The notes under the pieces: generated by a model | Database searches by the model: none | What the model was told of the DNA's origin: nothing | What the model saw: the letters and a program-made list of their open reading frames with translations, nothing else | Shown: positions 1-8,432 of the stretch, one piece after another | Layout: every line of letters starts with the position of its first letter | Numbering within the stretch: the first letter of the stretch is position 1 | Position numbers and translations under genes: made by a program | Assembly (NCBI RefSeq): GCF_000315485.1 | Contig: NZ_JH992946.1 | Coordinates: 62,001-126,000 of the forward strand | DNA: 64,000 nucleotides | DNA from: Bacteroides oleiciplenus YIT 12058 | GTDB taxonomy: Bacteria; Bacteroidota; Bacteroidia; Bacteroidales; Bacteroidaceae | Direction of reading: 5' to 3'

Positions 1-479
1 ATCAACCAATTGGTGATTTGCGCTCCAAGTATACCTAATACAATTGTCAACTGATTCAATGATACCAACTTCCCACGAACCGAATGGGGAGCAACCTCAG
101 CTATATACATCGGAGACAACCCCGATGCAATCCCGATGGCAATACCTCCCAAGAAGCGGGCAACCAAAAACCAATTGAATACAGAAAAAGCACCAGTAGC
201 ATATGCAGAAAACAGAAAGATGAAAGCCGAAATAATCAACAAGGGTCTACGTCCGTATCGGTCGGCCATCATACCAGCCACCATCGCTCCAACCAGACAA
301 CCCAACAGAGCTATACTCATTGCCAGCCCCTGCATAGCAGGAGCATCAGCTATTCCGAAATAAAGCTCATAGAAAGGCTTCGCACCTCCTATCACCACCC
401 AGTCATATCCAAAAAGCAATCCGCCCATAGCAGATACAAGACAGATGAAATAAACAAACTTTTTATTATAGCTTTTCAT
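1..479 (-). CDS. Sugar porter family MFS transporter, N-terminal part (runs off the left edge)
   Basis: Reading the minus strand from the ATG at 479 gives an open frame to the window edge, about 159 residues, starting MKSYNKKFVYFICLVSAMGG. The first transmembrane helix carries GGLLFGYD, and the loop between helices 2 and 3 has MADRYGRRP, the G-x-x-x-D-R-x-G-R-R signature of the major facilitator sugar porter family (XylE/galactose-proton symporter type). PMYIAEVAP followed by RGKLVSLNQ is the helix 4-5 motif of the same family. It should import a monosaccharide across the inner membrane by proton symport; the sugar cannot be told. A TATCTTTG -7 box lies at 510-517. It is divergent from the AraC regulator at 638, a likely controller. 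The C-terminal two thirds lie outside the window. Confidence 0.9.
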   Translation of the reverse strand, partial: MKSYNKKFVYFICLVSAMGGLLFGYDWVVIGGAKPFYELYFGIADAPAMQGLAMSIALLGCLVGAMVAGMMADRYGRRPLLIISAFIFLFSAYATGAFSVFNWFLVARFLGGIAIGIASGLSPMYIAEVAPHSVRGKLVSLNQLTIVLGILGAQITNWL

Positions 480-509
480 ACAATCAGATATTTGATTAAT
501 TTGATATTG

Positions 510-517
510 CAAAGATA
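510..517 (-). promoter_or_regulatory. -7 box of the MFS transporter gene
   Basis: Minus strand TATCTTTG fits the Bacteroides -7 consensus TAnnTTTG and lies 31 bases before the ATG. No clear -33 TTG is visible at the right spacing. Confidence 0.5.
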
Positions 518-581
518 GAGCAGATTCGATATAGAAAAAATGGAGTTTCCAGCTAAGAAGATGGACAATCTTATTTTTATC

Positions 582-612
582 TTTGATATCTCCTCTGCAT
601 ATTTTATATTTG
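582..612 (+). promoter_or_regulatory. Promoter of the AraC-family regulator
   Basis: TTTG at 582-585 and TATATTTG at 605-612, separated by 19 bases, match the Bacteroides primary sigma factor -33/-7 pattern. Transcription would start near 619, some 20 bases before the ATG at 638. Confidence 0.65.
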
Positions 613-637
613 CACAAACCTAAGAAAGAAGAATGCT

Positions 638-1525
638 ATGATAAAACTAAAAGATGGTTTTAACGGTGAAAGAGCAATTGTTCTTCCACCCATGATTATC
701 CATATAATGGAAAAAGACTCGTTAGGTTCTATACTCCACATTACTGATATCGGATATTATCCGAAGGCCGAGCATCATTTCCGTGAACGCAAAGAGCCTA
801 TTAATCAGTATGTATTCATCTATTGTATAGATGGAGCCGGATGGTATCGCATTGACGGTCATGAATATCAAGTCTCCGCCAATCAATACTTCATTCTTCC
901 AGCAGGATTACCTCACGCTTATGGTTCTGACAATGCAACTCCATGGACTATTTACTGGATACATTTCAAGGGAGTATTAGCCCCCTATTACGCTTCGGAG
1001 ACTCCTCATCCCATAGAAATCAGACCTGAAATACACTCACGCATCAGCCAGCGCATTAGCCTTTTCGAAGAGATTTTCAATACACTGAAAGCCGGTTACA
1101 ACAATGAAAACCTTCGCTATGTATCTTCGCTCTTTCATTATTATTTAGGTTCATTGCACTACCTCCAGCAATACCGTAATGCAAGCAGCAGTTGCATTGA
1201 CGATAGTAATGTGGTAGAAGTAGCTATACATTATATGAAAGAGAATATGGAGAAACATATAACTCTTCAGGATATCTCAGATCACATTGGATATTCTCCT
1301 TCGTATTTCTCTATGCTATTCAAAAAGAAAACAGGCCATGCCCCTCTATCTTATTTCAATTTATTAAAGATACAACAAGCATGTTTCATGCTTGACTCTA
1401 CTGACATGAAAATAAACCAAATATGCTATAAAATAGGAATTGAAGACACCTATTACTTCTCAAGATTATTTAGCAAGATAATGGGAGTTTCTCCACGAGA
1501 ATATCGTAAATCAAAGAAAGGTTAG
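638..1525 (+). CDS. AraC family transcriptional regulator
   Basis: 295 residues. The N-terminal half (about 20-165) is a cupin-type sugar-sensing domain of the AraC_binding kind, with a typical stretch YQVSANQYFILPAGLPHAYG. The C-terminal hundred residues are a double helix-turn-helix AraC DNA-binding domain: HITLQDISDHIGYSPSYFS is the first HTH and GIEDTYYFSRLFSKIMGVSP the second, ending in the usual SPREYRK. It is divergent from the sugar MFS transporter to its left and probably activates that gene in response to its sugar; this is inferred from position. A consensus promoter precedes it and a hairpin follows at 1570. Confidence 0.9.
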   Translation: MIKLKDGFNGERAIVLPPMIIHIMEKDSLGSILHITDIGYYPKAEHHFRERKEPINQYVFIYCIDGAGWYRIDGHEYQVSANQYFILPAGLPHAYGSDNATPWTIYWIHFKGVLAPYYASETPHPIEIRPEIHSRISQRISLFEEIFNTLKAGYNNENLRYVSSLFHYYLGSLHYLQQYRNASSSCIDDSNVVEVAIHYMKENMEKHITLQDISDHIGYSPSYFSMLFKKKTGHAPLSYFNLLKIQQACFMLDSTDMKINQICYKIGIEDTYYFSRLFSKIMGVSPREYRKSKKG

Positions 1526-1569
1526 CCAACAAAATGGTATTAGCAATTATCTTGAAAATTGAAGAGAAT

Positions 1570-1598
1570 GAGGGTATGCCATAATTTGGCATGCCCTC
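1570..1598. terminator. Bidirectional hairpin terminator
   Basis: GAGGG-TATGCCA pairs with TGGCATG-CCCTC around a five-base loop, between the convergent AraC gene (stop 1525) and the YfhO gene (stop 1649). T-richness after the stem is only moderate. Confidence 0.55.
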
Positions 1599-1648
1599 AA
1601 TTTATATTAAGGAAGCTATATTAAGAAGTTAACCCCATTCTGGGGATA

Positions 1649-4156
1649 TTAGCGTGAACGTAGCTTTTTCCTATATACTATTACCAATATCATAATTCCA
1701 ATCACCATCAACGCCAGCGCTGCATAAGCTATACCCTCCGTTACGTGCAGGCTCTTTGGGTCAAAGCGCATTTCGATGGTGTGTTTTCCGGCAGGGACGT
1801 ACATGGAACGCAGGATGTAGTCGGCACGCGCAATGTCGGCAGGCTTCCCGTCAATGGTGCCTATCCAGCCATCTGGATAGTAGATTTCGGAGAACACGAC
1901 TATACCATCTTTCGAATTGTTGGTTTCGTAAACCAGGCGATTAGGCTCATAGCTCGTCAGGCGGACGCTGGAAAGACTGTCCTTGTAGGAGGTCGTTGCG
2001 CCTTTCAGGGTCTCTTTGAAACGGGCGTCTACTACGGCTGTTTCTGTTGGTACTATTGCGTGTAAAGCGTCAATTTCCTGATTGGCATTGTCCACATACT
2101 TCACATTGTCCACAAACCATGCATTGCCATAAGCATAAGGATTCATGACAGGAATTGTCTGTCCTTGTCCGGCGGGAAGGATGAAATACTTGGTGTTCAG
2201 CATATTCAGAACGCGGAACTGGGAAGCATCTACGCTATCCATTTCACCACCTGCAGCGGCAATAGCCCGATAAGCGGCCTGCATTTCCGGAGTGATGTGG
2301 CGTTCTATCACTTCCTGATAACGGCGCAGCTTGGCGGCATGATATCCGCCGACACTCTTGTGCCAGTAGGAAGTGTTATTCTCGCTGAATGCGCTTCCCG
2401 AGAGGCTGAGTACACGATAGTTCGGATCTGTGTCCTGCAGTATTATTTCATCAGCTTTCGTCTTCTTGAAAGTATCTACCTGAGCAGTGCGGGGGACAAA
2501 TTGATCGTCATGCAAATAACGCTTATTGACTCCCCACATATCTACTACGCAAAGAATAGTAATACCGGCAATCACAACTGTATTCTTTAATTTGCCGCTA
2601 TAATAGAACCATAACAATGCGCAGCCAATCACAACGATAATGAAGCTACGCAACGCATCGGAACTAACCATTGCTGCACGCATCTCTCCCAGATTAGAAA
2701 GGATTCCGGACAACTCTTCCTGGGGAATCATTCCCTGATTGACTGCATTCTGCAACATCTGGGCTTCCTGTGCAGGAATAAATGTAGAACTGAAAGCTCC
2801 CGGCAGGATGGTCAGTATCAAAGCTACGCCTGCCGTTAATGCAAAGCTGATACCAACAAACTTCAGTTTCTTCTTTAATATTTCCGGTTCTTCCAGCACC
2901 TTTTTCAAGGCAAAAATGGCCAGTAACGGAATGGTAAACTCCGCAATAACGAGAATGGACGATACGGCACGGAATTTACTATACATAGGTATATAGTCGA
3001 TGAAGAAGTCGGTCAGCGGCATGAAATTCTTCCCCCATGAAAGAACGATGGAGAAGAATGTGGCTCCGACCAGCGCCCACTTCAACGGGCCTTTGACAAT
3101 GAAGCAACCCAGAATGAAAAGGAACAGGACAAAAGCGCCTACATAGACGGGACCTGATGTCATGGGCTGACCACCGAAGTATTGGGGGAGTTGTTGGTAT
3201 AATCCGGCATATGTGGGATTGGCTTTTTCCATAGCTGTCTCGTTCGCAATGAGGGGTACGGAAGCGCCGCCTTTAAAATTGGGTATCAGCAATGTCCAGG
3301 TTTCTCCGATTCCATAACTCCATTGTGTGATGTAGTCACGATCCAATCCACTGCTGGTCTGTTTGGCTGCATCACCGGTTTCCACGAGTTCGCTTTTACC
3401 GCGCATGGTTTCCTTGCTATACTCGTAAGTGTGATACAGGTTCGACAGGTTGACGCATATACCAATAAGTGCGGCTACTACAAGCACACCGCTTGCTTTA
3501 AAGAACTGCGGCAAGGTTTTATTGCGCCAGGCATCTTCAAAATAGGCTCCTGCAATGAACAGGATGACGAACAGGAAGTAATAGCTCATCTGCACGTGGT
3601 TCGACAGAATTTGCAGGGCTATAAATAACGCTGTTATGATACCTCCTACCAAGTATTTTCCCCGGTAAGCCAGTACGATACCCGCTATCGTGGGTGGTAT
3701 GTAAGCCAGAGTGATAAACTTCCATATGTGCCCGGCGGAAATCAGAATGAAGAAGTAAGATGAGAATGCCCACATCAATCCTCCCAATCCTGCCAGCCAC
3801 ACTGGTATGCCGAATGCACGTAACAGGATGAAAAAGCCCAGCATCAGAATGAAAGTCAGGTTTACATACGTGGGCAAAAATAGTTGGTATACCTTCTGTA
3901 CCCATGTCAGTGGTTTTGTTGACTCATAGCTGGGAGCTATCTGGTAAGTCGGCATGCCACCGAACAGCGAGTTTGTCCAGCGTGTATATTCACCGGTTTC
4001 TTCGCGATACTTTGTTGCTTCTTGTCCGGCACCGGCACCAGCAGCGGTGTCGTGTTGGAAGAGAATACGGTTTTCTATATCCGCCGGGAAGAAATAGGCG
4101 AACGAAAGAACAGCAAACATAAGAATGACCAGGAGGTCGGGGAGGAGCTTCTTCAT
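1649..4156 (-). CDS. YfhO family integral membrane protein
   Basis: 835 residues from the ATG at 4156, which begins MKKLLPDLLVILMFAVLSF, the first transmembrane helix. An in-frame ATG at 4240 is rejected because the extra residues would be encoded by the repeat at 4174-4265. A dozen or so hydrophobic helices fill residues 1-570, with a large extracytoplasmic loop after helix 1. A soluble beta-rich domain of about 230 residues follows, then a final helix just before the C-terminal RKKLRSR. This is the layout of YfhO proteins, a GT-C-like polytopic family implicated in surface polymer glycosylation in Gram-positives; the role in Bacteroides is not established. It follows ahcY on the same strand with only the repeat element between them and probably shares its transcript. 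Confidence 0.85.
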   Translation of the reverse strand: MKKLLPDLLVILMFAVLSFAYFFPADIENRILFQHDTAAGAGAGQEATKYREETGEYTRWTNSLFGGMPTYQIAPSYESTKPLTWVQKVYQLFLPTYVNLTFILMLGFFILLRAFGIPVWLAGLGGLMWAFSSYFFILISAGHIWKFITLAYIPPTIAGIVLAYRGKYLVGGIITALFIALQILSNHVQMSYYFLFVILFIAGAYFEDAWRNKTLPQFFKASGVLVVAALIGICVNLSNLYHTYEYSKETMRGKSELVETGDAAKQTSSGLDRDYITQWSYGIGETWTLLIPNFKGGASVPLIANETAMEKANPTYAGLYQQLPQYFGGQPMTSGPVYVGAFVLFLFILGCFIVKGPLKWALVGATFFSIVLSWGKNFMPLTDFFIDYIPMYSKFRAVSSILVIAEFTIPLLAIFALKKVLEEPEILKKKLKFVGISFALTAGVALILTILPGAFSSTFIPAQEAQMLQNAVNQGMIPQEELSGILSNLGEMRAAMVSSDALRSFIIVVIGCALLWFYYSGKLKNTVVIAGITILCVVDMWGVNKRYLHDDQFVPRTAQVDTFKKTKADEIILQDTDPNYRVLSLSGSAFSENNTSYWHKSVGGYHAAKLRRYQEVIERHITPEMQAAYRAIAAAGGEMDSVDASQFRVLNMLNTKYFILPAGQGQTIPVMNPYAYGNAWFVDNVKYVDNANQEIDALHAIVPTETAVVDARFKETLKGATTSYKDSLSSVRLTSYEPNRLVYETNNSKDGIVVFSEIYYPDGWIGTIDGKPADIARADYILRSMYVPAGKHTIEMRFDPKSLHVTEGIAYAALALMVIGIMILVIVYRKKLRSR

Positions 4157-4173
4157 AAAAACAGGGTTTTTAT

Positions 4174-4265
4174 GAAATTGAAAATTGAAAATTGAAAATT
4201 GAAAAATAGCTGCGCTGTTATGCTGCATAGTATTTTTCATTTTTCATTTTTCAATTTTCAATTTC
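4174..4265. repeat. Inverted heptamer-repeat element with core, abutting the ahcY stop (copy A)
   Basis: Two arms made of tandem AAAATTG-type heptamers in opposite orientation (GAAATTGAAAATTG on the left, CAATTTTCAATTTC on the right) enclose a non-repetitive core, GCTGCGCTGTTATGCTGCAT at 4209-4228. The right arm ends one base from the ahcY stop codon. The core is 17/20 identical to that of the element at 53105. It could fold into a long stem in the ahcY-yfhO transcript. Confidence 0.8.
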
Positions 4266-4266
4266 G

Positions 4267-5685
4267 TTAATAACGATAATGTTCAGCCTTATACGGTCCG
4301 TCTACCTTTACACCGATATAAGCGGCTTGCTCGGGAGTCAGTTTGGTCAGCTTCACACCGATTTTTTCGAGGTGCAGACGTGCCACTTCTTCATCGAGAT
4401 GTTTGGGAAGACGGTAAACACCCGTTTCATATTTCTTGTTGAACAACTCAATCTGTGCCAAAGTCTGGTTGGTGAATGAGTTACTCATAACGAATGACGG
4501 ATGACCGGTAGCACAGCCCAGGTTCACCAAACGTCCGTCAGCCAACAGGATAATGCTGTGTCCGTCGGGGAAATAGTAGCGGTCTACCTGCGGTTTGATG
4601 TTGACGCACTTGATGCCGGGATAATGTTTGAGTGCATCCACTTGGATTTCATTGTCGAAGTGACCGATGTTACAAACAATGGCTTGGTCTTTCATTCTCT
4701 CCATGTGATCGATGCGGATGATGTCGATATTACCGGTTGTAGTAACGAAGATGTTACCTTGGCTGCAGGCTTCTTCCATCGTGACTACCTCAAAACCTTC
4801 CATTGCAGCTTGCAGGGCACAAATCGGGTCTACTTCCGTTACCAGCACGCGGGCACCATATGAACGCATCGAGTGTGAACATCCTTTACCAACGTCGCCA
4901 TAACCGCAAACTACGACTACTTTACCTGCAATCATCACATCCGTGGCGCGCTTGATGCCATCGGCTAGTGACTCACGGCAACCGTATAGGTTATCGAATT
5001 TTGATTTCGTCACAGAGTCGTTCACGTTGAATGCCGGAAACAGCAATTTGCCTTCTTCTTGCATCTGATACAAGCGATGTACGCCTGTGGTTGTTTCTTC
5101 GGATACACCACGCATTTCAGCAGCTACGCGATGCCAGCGTGTAGGGTCTTCTGCCAATACACATTTCAGGATGGCGTTCAGTTCAATCTCGTCTTCCGCA
5201 TGAACTTCTTTATCCAAGATGGAAGCGTTGCTTTCAGCCTCATAGCCCACATGTATCATCATGGTAGCGTCGCCACCATCATCCACAATCACTGTAGGAC
5301 CTTTACCGCCAGGGAAGTTCAGCGCCTGGAGCGTACACCACCAATAGTCGGTCAGCGTTTCACCTTTCCAGGCAAATACGGGTACACCACTTGCAGCGAT
5401 AGCAGCTGCGGCATGGTCTTGGGTCGAGTATATATTGCAAGAGCACCAACGTACTTCGGCACCCAGTGCTACGAGGGTTTCAATCAGTACCGCTGTTTGG
5501 ATGGTCATGTGCAGGGAGCCCATGATGCGAGCGCCTTTCAACGGTTTTGTTTCTCCATACTTTTCGCGAAGAGCCATGAGGCCGGGCATTTCTTGTTCTG
5601 CCAGATCGATTTCCTTGCGACCGAAGTCGGCAAGCGTAATGTCTGCCACCTTATAGGGCAGAGTAGAGAATAATTCTTTGGACAT
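4267..5685 (-). CDS. ahcY: Adenosylhomocysteinase (S-adenosylhomocysteine hydrolase)
   Basis: 472 residues from the ATG at 5685 (MSKELFSTLPYKVADITLAD); an upstream in-frame ATG at 5730 overlaps the promoter and is rejected. It hydrolyses S-adenosylhomocysteine to adenosine and homocysteine in the cytoplasm, clearing the product of methyltransferases. Visible family landmarks are the substrate-binding SLHMTIQTAVLIETL and NIYSTQDHAAAAIA, the NAD-binding glycine motif in VVVCGYGDVGKGCS, the GHFDNEI segment, and the C-terminal lysine and tyrosine in PYKAEHYRY that contact NAD of the partner subunit. The length is normal for the bacterial form with its extra insert. It has its own promoter at 5717-5748 and is followed by yfhO. 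Confidence 0.97.
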   Translation of the reverse strand: MSKELFSTLPYKVADITLADFGRKEIDLAEQEMPGLMALREKYGETKPLKGARIMGSLHMTIQTAVLIETLVALGAEVRWCSCNIYSTQDHAAAAIAASGVPVFAWKGETLTDYWWCTLQALNFPGGKGPTVIVDDGGDATMMIHVGYEAESNASILDKEVHAEDEIELNAILKCVLAEDPTRWHRVAAEMRGVSEETTTGVHRLYQMQEEGKLLFPAFNVNDSVTKSKFDNLYGCRESLADGIKRATDVMIAGKVVVVCGYGDVGKGCSHSMRSYGARVLVTEVDPICALQAAMEGFEVVTMEEACSQGNIFVTTTGNIDIIRIDHMERMKDQAIVCNIGHFDNEIQVDALKHYPGIKCVNIKPQVDRYYFPDGHSIILLADGRLVNLGCATGHPSFVMSNSFTNQTLAQIELFNKKYETGVYRLPKHLDEEVARLHLEKIGVKLTKLTPEQAAYIGVKVDGPYKAEHYRY

Positions 5686-5716
5686 ATTTATCAATGATTT
5701 AAAATAAAAAGTGCTG

Positions 5717-5748
5717 CAAAGATAGAACATTCTGATTAGTAGGGCAAA
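5717..5748 (-). promoter_or_regulatory. ahcY promoter
   Basis: On the minus strand TTTG (5748-5745) is followed after 20 bases by TATCTTTG (5724-5717), a full Bacteroides -33/-7 pair. It lies just upstream of the chosen ATG at 5685 and downstream of the alternative at 5730, which decides the start. Confidence 0.7.
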
Positions 5749-5786
5749 AGCTATTCGCTTTTTTTAAATAAAAGCTTGGAATATAT

Positions 5787-5817
5787 GTTGATATAATTGA
5801 AAAGATATGTATATTTG
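5787..5817 (+). promoter_or_regulatory. Promoter of the PAS histidine kinase gene
   Basis: GTTG at 5787-5790, a 19-base spacer and TATATTTG at 5810-5817. The start expected near 5824 lies after the in-frame ATG at 5807, so the coding start must be the ATG at 5858. Confidence 0.7.
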
Positions 5818-5857
5818 CTTCCCCAAAAATAATACTAAGCAACATATCTACCTTGAA

Positions 5858-7033
5858 ATGAGGGATTATAAAAATAAAACAAAAGAGGAACTACTGGATG
5901 TAATCCGGGAGTTGGAAGAACAGCTGGCAAACCGTCCTCTCCAGCAAATTCCATGTCCGGATGAAAACTCGGGGGCTTTTAGTAAGAAATACGGTAAAGA
6001 GATACTATATGCTATTCCGGATATGCTGACCATATTCGATTTCAATCTGGATTATATCGAGTTACTTTCTTCTCCCGAAACTAATCATGTGGAAGGCTTG
6101 TCCGGTGATGATGCATCACGTCCTAACCTTAAAGATATAGTACCGGAATCGGAGTACCGTAAAATCCGTGCCAATATGGAGAAGGTGATACGCACCCGTC
6201 AACCCAGTATAGGGGCACATTCGCTGATGTTTGAAGGAGAAATGCATCATTATGAAAATCTGGTGTGTCCGCTGGGCGACCAGTATCTGTTGTGTATGTG
6301 CCGGGACGTTACGAGCCGGGTAAATGCACAGCGCGAATTGGCTGCCGCCCGTGTAAAAGCAGAAGAGGCCGATAGGTTGAAGTCGGCATTCCTCGCTAAT
6401 ATGAGCCATGAGATACGTACGCCCTTGAATGCGATTGTAGGATTTTCGAGGCTGGTGGTTGATCCAAGCTATGCAGGAGATAAAGAAGATTATTGCAATA
6501 TTATCGAGAAGAATTCCGAATTACTGTTGTGTCTGTTTAATGATATTCTGGACTTGTCGTCAATGGAAGCCGGTTCTTTGGAGTTCAGGAAGGATAAAGT
6601 GAATATGTATGCTGCTTGCCTTGAAGAGTACACCAGGCATCGAACAAAGGTAAATGAAGGAGTAAAGTTGATATTGGATGATGGTGATAAAAATTTGTAT
6701 GCTTTGGGAGACAGGTCACGCGTCATGCAGGTGCTGATGAACTTATTGAGCAATGCTGCAAAGTTTACGCCTGTCGGCGAGATTCATCTGGGATATGAGC
6801 AGCGAGGTAATATTGTACAGGCTTATGTGAAAGATACAGGTCTTGGTATTCCTGCCAACCGGGTTGCGAAGATTTTTGAACGTTTCGGAAAGATTAATAA
6901 TTTTGCACAAGGCACCGGATTGGGGCTGACGGTTTCCCGTATGTTGGTGGAACGAATGGGCGGACGAATCTGGGTGCGGTCGGGTATAGGAATAGGGACG
7001 ACGTTCTTCTTTACGTTGCCAATGACTGAATAA
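5858..7033 (+). CDS. Soluble PAS-domain sensor histidine kinase
   Basis: 391 residues from the ATG at 5858. A short N-terminal coiled coil (KEELLDVIRELEEQL) is followed by a PAS-like sensor domain (about 45-155), a linker helix, and a HisKA domain with the phosphoacceptor His184 in MSHEIRTPLNAIVGFSRLV. A HATPase_c domain follows with its N box (LMNLLSNAAKFT), G1 box (VKDTGLGIP), F box (IFERFGKI) and G2 box (GTGLGLTVSRMLVERMGGRI). No transmembrane segment or signal peptide is present, so it senses a cytoplasmic cue or a partner. There is no receiver domain and no adjacent response regulator: an orphan kinase. Immediately after its stop codon lies repeat element D. Confidence 0.9.
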   Translation: MRDYKNKTKEELLDVIRELEEQLANRPLQQIPCPDENSGAFSKKYGKEILYAIPDMLTIFDFNLDYIELLSSPETNHVEGLSGDDASRPNLKDIVPESEYRKIRANMEKVIRTRQPSIGAHSLMFEGEMHHYENLVCPLGDQYLLCMCRDVTSRVNAQRELAAARVKAEEADRLKSAFLANMSHEIRTPLNAIVGFSRLVVDPSYAGDKEDYCNIIEKNSELLLCLFNDILDLSSMEAGSLEFRKDKVNMYAACLEEYTRHRTKVNEGVKLILDDGDKNLYALGDRSRVMQVLMNLLSNAAKFTPVGEIHLGYEQRGNIVQAYVKDTGLGIPANRVAKIFERFGKINNFAQGTGLGLTVSRMLVERMGGRIWVRSGIGIGTTFFFTLPMTE

Positions 7034-7088
7034 GTTGAGAATTATTATGCAGCAGATATCGCAGCTAACTCTCAATTAGTTTCTCAAC
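7034..7088. repeat. Inverted repeat with core, abutting the histidine kinase stop (copy D)
   Basis: It starts with the base after the TAA stop. Arms GTTGAGAA (7034-7041) and TTCTCAAC (7081-7088) are perfect inverted repeats. The centre, ATGCAGCAGATATCGCAGC at 7047-7065, resembles the core of copies A and C: ATGCAGCA and GCAGC are conserved and the middle six bases differ. It could act as the terminator for the kinase gene, converging on the LacI gene. Confidence 0.65.
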
Positions 7089-7165
7089 TCATTCAGGTTA
7101 AGTTGGGTAATATACTGAGTGTGCTGATTATTATTAAGGCTACTACAACTGTTTGTCGGTGCAGA

Positions 7166-8176
7166 TTACTCAACCGTTGATTTTCTGATAATGATATTTG
7201 ATTCCAATGTGATGGTCTGATCGGGAGTTGAGAAATCATTGATTTTTTCAAGAATAAGGCGGACGGCGATTGTGGCCATTTCATCAACCTGCTGCTCAAC
7301 GGCAGTTAGTGGTGGGTGTACTAAGGTCGATAAAGCGGTTCCTGACATACAGCAGATTGCAACTTTACTTGGAATAGTTATGTTGTGTTCTTGTAGTGTT
7401 CGTTTTGCACCTAATGCTTGTGTTTCTGTAAAACAAAAAACTGCGTTGAAAGGGATGCCAAGACTTAAAAATTTTTCAATAGCATTGGCACCATCGTCAA
7501 CACTGACACCCGATTCGATGGCATATCGTGAATCGTAGGGAATATGGAACTTGGCCAGTGCATCGCGATAACCTTTCTTACGGTCAATTGTATTTTGGAT
7601 ATGGCGAGGTCCGGTCAGGTGGAGAATTTGTTTTTTCCCTGAACGTATAAGATGTTCAACCATGAAGAATGACTGGGTATAATCATTGCTCTTTACTCCA
7701 GGAACAGAGATATCTGAAATTGTGCGGTCGAAAAAGACCATTGGAATATGACGGTTCAGGAAGCTTCGATAAACATCCAGATTGGCGGTATTGTGGCAAG
7801 CACTGATTAGGATGCCTTCAACGCGCGCATTATCAAACATAGCCAGGTTCACCCGTTCAGTTTCAGGGTTTTCGTCAGATAATGCCAGGATAACACGATA
7901 GCCTTGCTGATGCAACAGACCTTGAGCAGCGGTGATGAAACTCATGGAAAACGTTGTTGTCATTTCAGGAATCATAATTCCGATGATGCGTGTACTCCTT
8001 AAACGCAGGTTAACGGCCAGTTCATTTCGACGATAACCCATCTTACTAGCCATTTCAACTATTTTCTGTAATGTTTCCTTGCTGACGTTTTTACTGTCTC
8101 CATTTAACGCTCTCGACACAGTCGATTTTGATAGTCCCAACGCAGCTGCTATATCTTTAATTGTAATGTATCTCAT
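7166..8176 (-). CDS. LacI family transcriptional regulator
   Basis: 336 residues. The N-terminal 60 residues are the LacI HTH and hinge helix (ITIKDIAAALGLSKSTVSRALNG, then SKETLQKIVEMASKMGYRRN). The rest is a periplasmic-binding-protein-like ligand domain with the usual RIIGIMIPEMTTTFSMSFI start and ARVEGILISAC. It is divergent from the polyol dehydrogenase gene and is the only regulator beside the 8.4-25.4 kb block, so it probably controls that block through the triple repeat at 8270-8313. This is unlike most SusCD loci, which use SusR, hybrid two-component or ECF-sigma regulators. The inducer is likely a sugar or polyol, but the sequence does not say which. Confidence 0.93.
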   Translation of the reverse strand: MRYITIKDIAAALGLSKSTVSRALNGDSKNVSKETLQKIVEMASKMGYRRNELAVNLRLRSTRIIGIMIPEMTTTFSMSFITAAQGLLHQQGYRVILALSDENPETERVNLAMFDNARVEGILISACHNTANLDVYRSFLNRHIPMVFFDRTISDISVPGVKSNDYTQSFFMVEHLIRSGKKQILHLTGPRHIQNTIDRKKGYRDALAKFHIPYDSRYAIESGVSVDDGANAIEKFLSLGIPFNAVFCFTETQALGAKRTLQEHNITIPSKVAICCMSGTALSTLVHPPLTAVEQQVDEMATIAVRLILEKINDFSTPDQTITLESNIIIRKSTVE

Positions 8177-8269
8177 GAGTATGGTGTGTTTCTTGCAAAA
8201 TTAGGACTTTTATCCATTCATGTGCTAAAAATGAATGCCAATATCTTCTAAAATATATGATTTAACGTT

Positions 8270-8313
8270 GGGAACGGTTGCGTAAAATGGGAACGGTTGC
8301 GGGAACGGTTGCG
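8270..8313. promoter_or_regulatory. Three direct copies of a 13-bp putative LacI-type operator
   Basis: GGGAACGGTTGCG occurs at 8270-8282, 8289-8301 and 8301-8313, the last two sharing one G. Each copy contains the odd palindrome AAC-G-GTT, in keeping with a LacI-family half-site pair. The array lies between the divergent regulator and the dehydrogenase promoter, 20 to 65 bases upstream of the -33 element. Confidence 0.65.
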
Positions 8314-8334
8314 GAATTTTTTTTTTGAAAAATC

Positions 8335-8366
8335 CTTGTAACACAGCTAAATGGAGCTTAGTTTTG
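8335..8366 (+). promoter_or_regulatory. Promoter of the polyol/phosphate utilisation block
   Basis: CTTG at 8335-8338, a 20-base spacer and TAGTTTTG at 8359-8366 fit the Bacteroides -33/-7 pattern. The leader to the ATG at 8433 would be about 60 bases. Confidence 0.6.
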
Positions 8367-8432
8367 TGCTGTAGAGAGAACGAATGAGACAATTCGTTTG
8401 AGGCTGATTAACTAATTTAATGCTATAATAGA

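Noticed and set aside
84..518. Long plus-strand ORF over the first 500 bases
   Set aside because: Antisense shadow of the MFS transporter; the minus strand shows clear transporter motifs.
4157..4240. Upstream ATG adding 28 residues to YfhO
   Set aside because: The extra residues are translated from the heptamer repeat and precede a normal signal-anchor start.
8177..8432. SusR, hybrid two-component or ECF sigma regulation of the SusCD block
   Set aside because: No such regulator gene is adjacent; only the LacI-type protein is present, and SusC lacks a signalling STN domain.
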